Source of the DNA: Prevotellaceae bacterium
Lineage (GTDB): Bacteria; Bacteroidota; Bacteroidia; Bacteroidales; Bacteroidaceae
NCBI GenBank assembly: GCA_021204715.1
Contig: JAJPYW010000135.1
Location: 1-6,104, forward strand
Length of the DNA: 6,104 bases
Direction: 5' to 3'
Numbering within the stretch: position 1 is the first letter of the stretch; each line of letters begins with the position of its first letter. This document shows positions 1 through 4,774 of this stretch, one piece after another. The notes under the pieces are model-generated. The model saw nothing but the letters and a program-made list of their open reading frames with translations, was not told where the DNA came from and made no database searches. A program made the translations under genes and the position numbers.

Positions 1-57
1 CGATCAAGCCCTGGAGGATTCGAAGGGAGCTGGCCGTATAGGGCTTACCCATGTTAG
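1..57 (-). ncRNA. ffs: 5' part of a probable small-type SRP RNA gene, cut by the window edge
   Basis: A strong minus-strand promoter box ends at base 64, which puts the transcription start near 57-58, only about six bases before the first ATG (52-50). That leaves no room for a ribosome site and points to an RNA gene. The transcript would begin GCTAACATGGGTAAGCCC and contains GGCCAGCTCCC, then CAGGGCTTGATCG at its cut end. Bacterial SRP RNA carries a CAGG(N)-loop-AGCA core at its tip; CAGG-GC-TTGATC-G fits the 5' half of that core, and the 3' half would lie outside the window. If correct, the RNA binds Ffh and targets membrane and secreted proteins to the Sec translocon. The identification rests on recalled family pattern and on a partial molecule. 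The alternative is the first 17 codons of a leaderless protein gene. Confidence 0.45.
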
Positions 58-63
58 CGGCTG

Positions 64-94
64 CAAAGGTAGCCAAAAATACCGAACAGACAAT
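64..94 (-). promoter_or_regulatory. Bacteroidota-type promoter reading left
   Basis: On the minus strand the -7 box TACCTTTG occupies 71 down to 64, matching the Bacteroidota consensus TAnnTTTG exactly. An ATTG at 94-91 supplies the -33 element, with 19 bases between TTG and the -7 box, which is the preferred spacing for the primary sigma factor of this phylum. It would drive the candidate RNA gene at the left edge. Confidence 0.75.
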
Positions 95-155
95 ACTTTG
101 TCCTTAGTTTTTTCAACTTTAACGGCCGGCGGTCGCCCATAACCAATATTATTTA

Positions 156-163
156 TACCTTTG
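156..163 (+). promoter_or_regulatory. Bacteroidota-type -7 box reading right
   Basis: TACCTTTG is an exact match to TAnnTTTG, followed by CGC as in many promoters of this phylum. No clear TTTG or TTG lies 19-21 bases upstream (that stretch reads GGTCGC), so the -33 element is weak or absent. The start would fall around base 169-171, about a dozen bases before the ATG at 182. It is the only convincing promoter seen for the rightward gene run. Confidence 0.65.
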
Positions 164-173
164 CGCTATATTT

Positions 174-177
174 GAGG
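174..177 (+). promoter_or_regulatory. Ribosome binding site of the DUF4199 gene
   Basis: GAGG sits four bases before the ATG at 182. This is closer than the usual spacing, but it is one of the few purine-rich Shine-Dalgarno-like sequences in the window and supports the start at 182. Confidence 0.4.
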
Positions 178-181
178 AAAG

Positions 182-757
182 ATGGCTGAAAACAGGAGTT
201 ACTTGCAGCGGTATGCCATGCTATTGGGCACTTACATGGGAGGATTTTGGATTCTCAAGTTCTTCCTTTTCCCCTTGGGCATGCGCGTGCCTTCGCTCTC
301 TTTCCTTTTCGTGGGGCTCACGTTGTGCGTGCCTTTCTTGGGCTACTACTTCGTGCGTCTGTACCGCAACGCCGTTTGCGGGGGTGTCATCGGCTTTATG
401 CACGCATGGTCGTTCACGGTGTTCATGTATCTTTTCGCGGCGTTGCTTGTGGCGGTGGCCCACTTTCTGTATTTCCGCTTCATCGACCACGGTTTCCTCT
501 TGAACGCATACCAAAGCCAAGTGGAAGCCATGCTTGCCGGGGACAACAGTGGGTTGGCACCTTACGCGGACATGCTGCGCGAGGCCATGGACGCGGCTTC
601 ACGGCTCACGCCGGTGGACATTGTGCTGCAGCTGCTCTGGTCGAATGTGTTCTTCGGCATTGTGTTGGCCATTCCCACGGCCTTGGTGGTGATGCGCCGG
701 CGTAAGCGCGGCGACGCTTCCACGGACGGTTGGCGCGGCGGCGGAGGCGTGCGGTAA
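182..757 (+). CDS. DUF4199-like integral membrane protein
   Basis: The 191-residue protein has four hydrophobic segments at about residues 11-33, 39-58, 67-98 and 147-170. A roughly 50-residue, partly charged loop separates the third and fourth, and the tail is basic and glycine-rich (MRRRKRG at 171-177, GGGG near the end). This layout and its place directly before a family 2 glycosyltransferase match the DUF4199 family of Bacteroidota, whose biochemical role is not known. In other Bacteroidota I recall the same DUF4199-glycosyltransferase order, so the protein may be a membrane partner of that enzyme, for example in handling a lipid-linked sugar; this is inference. The start at 182 follows a GAGG sequence and a -7 promoter box. 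It is probably the first gene of the rightward run, with 36 bases to the next start. Assignment to DUF4199 is from topology and context, without a distinctive motif. Confidence 0.75.
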   Translation: MAENRSYLQRYAMLLGTYMGGFWILKFFLFPLGMRVPSLSFLFVGLTLCVPFLGYYFVRLYRNAVCGGVIGFMHAWSFTVFMYLFAALLVAVAHFLYFRFIDHGFLLNAYQSQVEAMLAGDNSGLAPYADMLREAMDAASRLTPVDIVLQLLWSNVFFGIVLAIPTALVVMRRRKRGDASTDGWRGGGGVR

Positions 758-793
758 ACGGGGCGCTGGAATGGTCAGGAACTGTTGAATGTT

Positions 794-1762
794 ATGGATA
801 TATCGGTAATCATACCTTTGTACAACGAAGAGGAGTCGCTCGAAGAGCTCTTCGCATGGATTGAGCGCGTAATGACCGCCGGGGGCTATACGTGGGAGGT
901 CATCTTTGTGGACGACGGCAGCACGGACGGCTCTTGGCAGGTGATAGAGCGCCTTGGCGGGCGGGCGCCCGGGGTGGTGCGCGGCATCAAGTTCCGCCGT
1001 AATTACGGCAAGTCGCCCGCACTTTACTGCGGCTTCGAGCAGGCGCGGGGCGGGGTGGTCGTCACCATGGACGCCGACTTGCAGGACAGTCCCGACGAGA
1101 TTCCGGCCCTGTACCGCATGATAACCCAAGAGGGTTACGACCTCGTGTCGGGTTGGAAGAAAAAGCGCTACGACCCTCTTTCAAAGACCTTGCCCACCAA
1201 GCTCTTCAACGCCACGGCACGCCGCGTGTCGGGCATACACAACCTGCACGATTTCAATTGCGGGCTGAAGGCCTACCGCCTCGAAGTGGTGAAGAACATC
1301 GAGGTGTATGGGGAGATGCACCGCTACATTCCCTATTTGGCCAAGAACGCCGGCTTCACGCGCATCGGCGAGAAGGAAGTGCGTCACAGGGCCCGCAAAT
1401 ACGGCAAGACCAAGTTTGGATTGAACCGCTTCGTGAACGGCTACCTCGACTTGCTGTCGCTTTGGTTCTTGTCTACCTTCGGGGTGAAGCCCATGCACTT
1501 CTTCGGTCTGTTGGGCTCGCTCATGTTCATCCTCGGCTTCATTGCCGTGGTGGTGGTGGGGGCGGGCAAACTCTACTGCATGTACCATGGCCTGCACTAC
1601 CGCTTGGTCACTGAATCGCCTTACTTCTACTTGTCGCTCACGGCAATGATCATCGGCACGCAACTCTTCGTGGCCGGTTTCTTGGGCGAGCTTGTGTCGC
1701 GCAACGCGCCCGAAAGGAACCGCTACCAGATAGCCAAGAGACTCGACGCCCCGACTCCTTAA
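794..1762 (+). CDS. Family 2 glycosyltransferase, GtrB/DPMS-like polyprenyl-phosphate sugar transferase
   Basis: The 322-residue protein has an N-terminal GT-A catalytic domain and a C-terminal membrane part. Visible motifs are SVIIPLYNEEESL (4-16), the nucleotide-binding DDGS (40-43), and the metal-binding DAD followed by LQD (93-98). Further on are FNCGLKAY and the basic RHRARKYGKTKFG stretch, which in this family contacts the phosphate of the lipid. Two transmembrane segments follow at about 236-258 and 278-300. Such enzymes move a sugar from a nucleotide donor to undecaprenyl phosphate on the cytoplasmic face, making a donor for glycan modification; the sugar cannot be told from sequence. 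I chose ATG 794 because the conserved domain begins at once (MDISVIIP). An in-frame TTG at 785 adds three residues and sits closer to an AGGA at 777-780. The preceding membrane protein is a likely partner. The family is certain, the exact product is not. Confidence 0.93.
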   Translation: MDISVIIPLYNEEESLEELFAWIERVMTAGGYTWEVIFVDDGSTDGSWQVIERLGGRAPGVVRGIKFRRNYGKSPALYCGFEQARGGVVVTMDADLQDSPDEIPALYRMITQEGYDLVSGWKKKRYDPLSKTLPTKLFNATARRVSGIHNLHDFNCGLKAYRLEVVKNIEVYGEMHRYIPYLAKNAGFTRIGEKEVRHRARKYGKTKFGLNRFVNGYLDLLSLWFLSTFGVKPMHFFGLLGSLMFILGFIAVVVVGAGKLYCMYHGLHYRLVTESPYFYLSLTAMIIGTQLFVAGFLGELVSRNAPERNRYQIAKRLDAPTP

Positions 1763-1776
1763 AAAACGATGTAACA

Positions 1777-2265
1777 ATGAAAAGATTTACCCGCTTACTG
1801 CTGTTCGCCACCCTCGCCTCCCCGCTTGTGGGGGGAATCGCCTCCTGCTCGCAAGATGAAGACTGCTCACTCTCGGCGCGGGCTTCGATGGTGTGCGGCG
1901 TGTATAAAATGCCTTCCGAGGAGTGGAACACCCTGCATCAGGACACCATCGACTCGCTCACCGTGACGGCCATAGGCACGGATTCGGTCATCTTGAACAA
2001 CCAGAAGAACGTCACCTCGCTGACGCTTCCGCTGCGCTACACGGCCGACTCCACCGTCTTCGTGCTGAACTACGGCGGCCGCCTGCGCGACACGCTCGTG
2101 GTGCGCCAGACCAACACGCCTTATTTCCTCTCTATGGATTGCGGCTACCAAATGAAGCAGGCCGTCAGCAGCGTGCGCTACAGCCGCCACGTGCTCGATT
2201 CCCTTTCCATTGCCACCGCCGACGCCGATATTTATGGTACGGAAAATCTTAGGCTTTTCTATTAG
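1777..2265 (+). CDS. Small lipoprotein, DUF6452-like
   Basis: The 162-residue protein starts with a lipoprotein signal: basic MKRFTR, a hydrophobic stretch, then the lipobox I-A-S-C with the lipidated cysteine at residue 24. The following S-Q-D-E-D does not settle whether the protein stays in the inner membrane or reaches the outer one. The mature part has three more cysteines, at 30, 40 and 122 (MDCGYQM), which could form a disulfide, and is rich in short beta-type stretches, ending ENLRLFY. Size, cysteine pattern and the neighbour downstream fit the DUF6452 family of Bacteroidota, of unknown function. It begins 14 bases after the glycosyltransferase and has no Shine-Dalgarno, only an A-rich leader. 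Its last 32 bases overlap the next gene, suggesting coupled translation and a shared envelope job. The lipoprotein call is firm; the family name is from memory of the pair. Confidence 0.8.
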   Translation: MKRFTRLLLFATLASPLVGGIASCSQDEDCSLSARASMVCGVYKMPSEEWNTLHQDTIDSLTVTAIGTDSVILNNQKNVTSLTLPLRYTADSTVFVLNYGGRLRDTLVVRQTNTPYFLSMDCGYQMKQAVSSVRYSRHVLDSLSIATADADIYGTENLRLFY

Positions 2266-3049
2266 TCTGCTCTTGGCTGCCGCTTGGTGTGCCCCGCCGC
2301 TACGGGCGCAGGAGCACGGTTCGTCGGTGGTGATGCGCGAAGGGCGCGCCGTCGTCACGAGCGATCCTGCCAAGGCACAGGCTTGGGAGAAGGAGAAGAA
2401 GCGCAAGGAGAAGCAGGCCACCCGCATTGTGTACCCGCTTTTGAACGGCTACTCCGTGGGGGTGGACTTGTGGGGGCCGGGCAGCTACGCGGTGGGCAAC
2501 GACGCGCTCACCGTAGAAGTGTCGGCCGACGTCAACTTGAAGAACATCCTGCTGCCAACGGTGGAAGTGGGCTATGCCAAGATTGACTCATGGAGCGATG
2601 GCGGCTCTCATTACAAGACCGCGGCGCCTTATTTCCGTGTGGGCGTAGACTACAACGCCTTTTCCCAAAAAGCCTTCCAGCACAAGCTGCTCGTGGGCTT
2701 GCGCTATGGAGTGAGCCGCTTCAAGTACGACGTCTCCTCGCTTTCGGTGGAGGACGACGTCTACGGAGGCACCATCAACCCCAATATGGAGGACGATGTG
2801 TGGGGCGGCACCGTTCCCTACGACTACAAGGGCATGAAGGCCACCATGCAGTGGTTTGAGTTTTGCATAGGGTTGCGCGCCCATATCGCCGGCCCCATTT
2901 TCATGGGGTGGGCGGTGCGCTTCAAGTTCGACATCTCCACCAAGGCCGACGAGCATGCCGTGCCGTGGTACACGCCCGGCTACGGACGCCATTGCGAGGG
3001 CACCAAAATGGGCATCTCCTATACCTTTATATATAAACTGCCTTTTTAA
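2234..3049 (+). CDS. Secreted, probably outer-membrane beta-barrel protein, DUF6048-like
   Basis: The 271-residue protein begins with a clear signal peptide (MVRKILGF, hydrophobic core, likely cut after LRA at residue 25). A highly charged stretch follows (WEKEKKRKEKQ, 51-61), then alternating aromatic and polar beta strands such as YSVGVDLWG and PYFRVGVDY. It ends YTFIYKLPF, with a terminal phenylalanine typical of outer-membrane barrel proteins. Conserved-looking blocks include VWGGTVPYDYKGMKA and FMGWAVRFKF. This matches the DUF6048 family, which I recall as encoded next to DUF6452 lipoproteins; its function is unknown. ATG 2234 is chosen because it opens directly into the signal peptide; a TTG at 2210 would add a proline-rich octapeptide ahead of it. 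The gene starts 32 bases inside the lipoprotein gene in another frame. An internal 13-residue duplication (172-197) is unusual. Confidence 0.78.
   Translation: MVRKILGFSISLLLAAAWCAPPLRAQEHGSSVVMREGRAVVTSDPAKAQAWEKEKKRKEKQATRIVYPLLNGYSVGVDLWGPGSYAVGNDALTVEVSADVNLKNILLPTVEVGYAKIDSWSDGGSHYKTAAPYFRVGVDYNAFSQKAFQHKLLVGLRYGVSRFKYDVSSLSVEDDVYGGTINPNMEDDVWGGTVPYDYKGMKATMQWFEFCIGLRAHIAGPIFMGWAVRFKFDISTKADEHAVPWYTPGYGRHCEGTKMGISYTFIYKLPF
2747..2824 (+). repeat. Imperfect 39-base tandem duplication inside the DUF6048-like gene
   Basis: Residues 172-184 (VEDDVYGGTINPN) and 185-197 (MEDDVWGGTVPYD) align without gaps. Over the eight codons of EDDV[YW]GGT, 19 of 24 bases are identical. Differences are mostly at third positions plus the Y/W change, so the copy is not recent. 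It lies between two predicted beta strands, probably in an extracellular or periplasmic loop. Confidence 0.6.
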
Positions 3050-3079
3050 GACATTCTTTCACTATTAAAACAGCAACCG

Positions 3080-4102
3080 ATGAAAAAGAACAGACAAGCA
3101 TTTATTTGGGTGGCCTTGCTCTTGCTCGCCACCGTGTGGATATTGGCGCGGCACAACGCGCCGGTGCCTTACCGCACGGCCTCGGGCATGGTGTTCGGCA
3201 CCGTCTATTCCATTACATACCAAAACAAGGAGGACTTGAAAGCCGAGATAGAGGAGGCTTTGCAGCACTTCGACGGCTCGCTGTCGCCCTTCAACGACAC
3301 GTCGGTCATCGCGCGGGTGAACCGCAACGAGGACGTCGTGCCCGACACGCTCTTCACCAACGTGTTCAAGCGCAGCATGGAGATATCGGCGGTGACGGAC
3401 GGCGCTTTCGACATCACCGTGGCCCCGCTTGTAAACGCTTGGGGCTTCGGCTTCAAGCAAGGAGCGTTCCCCGACGAGGCCATGGTGGACAGTCTCTTGG
3501 AGTTGACGGGCTACCGGAAGGTGTCCCTTTCACCCGAAGGGAAGGTGGTGAAGCAGGACGGACGCGTGCTGCTTGACTGCAGCGCCATTGCCAAGGGCTA
3601 TGCGGTGGACGTGGTGGCGCAGCTGCTGCGCCGCTTGGGGGTGGACAACTTCATGGTCGACATTGGCGGCGAAGTGGTGGTAGGCGGGCAGAACCCCGGC
3701 AGCTCGCTTTGGCGCATCGGCGTGAACAAGCCGGTGGACGACTCGCTTGCGGTGAACCAAGAGCTTGAATTGGTGCTCCGCCTCACCGACACGGCCATCG
3801 CCACATCGGGCAATTACCGTAACTTCTACTACCGCGACGGCAAGAAATACGCCCATACCATTGATCCCCGCACGGGCTATCCCGTGCAGCGCAGCATCCT
3901 CTCGTCGACGGTCGTCGCGCCCGATTGCATGACGGCCGACGCCTACGCCACCGCTTTCATGGTGATGGGTTTGGAGGCCTCCCGGCAATTGGTGGACAGC
4001 TTGCCCGGTGTGGAGGCTTGCTTTATCTACACCGACGAGAAAGGGGAACAACACACTTGGCTGAGCGGCGGCATGGACGCGTTTGTGGCGCCGGAGCAGT
4101 AA
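3080..4102 (+). CDS. apbE: FAD:protein FMN transferase (ApbE family)
   Basis: The 340-residue enzyme cleaves FAD and attaches the FMN part to a threonine or serine of target flavoproteins, such as NqrB/NqrC or RnfG/RnfD subunits and FMN-binding-domain proteins, on the outer side of the cytoplasmic membrane. It has an N-terminal hydrophobic anchor (about 7-24) without a lipobox cysteine. Then come GMVFGTVYSI, the flavin-pocket block DGAFDITVAPLVNAWGFG, DCSAIAKGYAVD (166-177), MVDIGGEVVVGG, ATSGNYRNFY, YAHTIDPRTGYP (257-268), and TADAYATA (285-292), where D287 and T291 are the expected Mg2+ ligands. All signature residues are present, so it should be active. Length is normal for the family. It begins 30 bases after the preceding gene with no Shine-Dalgarno. 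No nqr, rnf or other flavoprotein gene is in view, so its client is unknown. Confidence 0.95.
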   Translation: MKKNRQAFIWVALLLLATVWILARHNAPVPYRTASGMVFGTVYSITYQNKEDLKAEIEEALQHFDGSLSPFNDTSVIARVNRNEDVVPDTLFTNVFKRSMEISAVTDGAFDITVAPLVNAWGFGFKQGAFPDEAMVDSLLELTGYRKVSLSPEGKVVKQDGRVLLDCSAIAKGYAVDVVAQLLRRLGVDNFMVDIGGEVVVGGQNPGSSLWRIGVNKPVDDSLAVNQELELVLRLTDTAIATSGNYRNFYYRDGKKYAHTIDPRTGYPVQRSILSSTVVAPDCMTADAYATAFMVMGLEASRQLVDSLPGVEACFIYTDEKGEQHTWLSGGMDAFVAPEQ

Positions 4103-4132
4103 TGACAATAGAGAACATGACAGTGACAGGTT

Positions 4133-4735
4133 ATGATTGAATATATTCGTGGCGAGCTTGCCGAGCTGACGCCGGCGACCGCCGTCATAGATTGTAACGG
4201 GGTGGGTTACACCGCCAATATCTCCTTGAACACCTATTCGGCCATTCAAGGCAAGAAGGAATGCAAGCTGTACATCTACGAGGCTATCCGGGAGGATGCC
4301 TACGTGCTCTACGGCTTCGCGGGCAAACAGGAACGGGAGTTGTTTGTATTGCTCATATCGGTTTCGGGCATCGGCGGGAATACGGCCCGCATGATTCTGT
4401 CGGCCTTGTCGCCGGCCGAACTCGTCAATGTCATCAGCACGGGCGACACCAATCTCTTGAAGAGCGTCAAAGGCATCGGCTTGAAGACGGCACAGCGTGT
4501 TATCGTCGACTTGAAAGACAAGATAAAAGGGGGTGCCGCGGATGCCGGCGGTGCCGCCGTGTCCGGCGCGGCGCTGCCTGCCGGGGGCTTGCAAGTGCAG
4601 CAGGAGGCAGTGAGCGCGCTCACCATATTGGGCTTCGCGCAGGCGCCGTCGGCCAAGGTGGTGCAGGCCATTCTCAAAGAGGAGCCTTCGGCCACCATAG
4701 AGCAGGTCATCAAGTTGGCGTTGAAGCGGCTGTAA
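4133..4735 (+). CDS. ruvA: Holliday junction branch migration complex subunit RuvA
   Basis: The 200-residue protein binds four-way DNA junctions as a tetramer and loads the RuvB helicase motor in recombination and repair. Domain I is an OB fold (about 1-62: [25 protein letters not shown]), with the acidic pin at E54-D55 in [10 protein letters not shown]. Domain II carries two helix-hairpin-helix motifs, VSGIGGNTA (77-85) and [11 protein letters not shown] (112-122), the latter followed by [10 protein letters not shown] linker of about 25 residues rich in alanine and glycine leads to domain III (about 155-200, beginning [13 protein letters not shown]), the RuvB-binding part. Length is standard and nothing is missing. 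It starts 30 bases after apbE, with a weak CAGG shortly before the ATG. ruvB and ruvC are not in the window, which is common outside Proteobacteria. Confidence 0.98.
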   Translation: MIEYIRGELAELTPATAVIDCNGVGYTANISLNTYSAIQGKKECKLYIYEAIREDAYVLYGFAGKQERELFVLLISVSGIGGNTARMILSALSPAELVNVISTGDTNLLKSVKGIGLKTAQRVIVDLKDKIKGGAADAGGAAVSGAALPAGGLQVQQEAVSALTILGFAQAPSAKVVQAILKEEPSATIEQVIKLALKRL

Positions 4736-4774
4736 AAAAGGTAATGACAGGTTGTTTTTAAAGATTTGCACAGC

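Noticed and set aside
1..52. A 17-codon minus-strand open frame starting at the ATG at 52-50 and running off the left edge
   Set aside because: It starts about six bases after the predicted transcription start, matches no protein N-terminus I recognise, and an open run this short is common by chance. An RNA gene explains the promoter better, though the frame is not excluded.
3022..3029. TACCTTTA near the end of the DUF6048-like gene as a possible apbE promoter
   Set aside because: The last base of the -7 box is wrong and the nearest upstream TTG is about 27 bases away, too far for a -33 element.
3050..3079. Possible terminator between the DUF6048-like gene and apbE
   Set aside because: The gap holds no GC-rich hairpin followed by a T-run; the A/T-rich stretch is ordinary spacer.
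4124..4753. TGACAGGTT occurring before both ruvA (4124-4132) and the ABC gene (4745-4753)
   Set aside because: It is a nine-base match without extension or symmetry, and its position relative to the two starts differs, so it is most likely coincidence.
4761..4768. AAGATTTG just before the ABC gene as a possible -7 box
   Set aside because: The first base mismatches the consensus, no -33 element is present, and the transcript would start essentially at the ATG.
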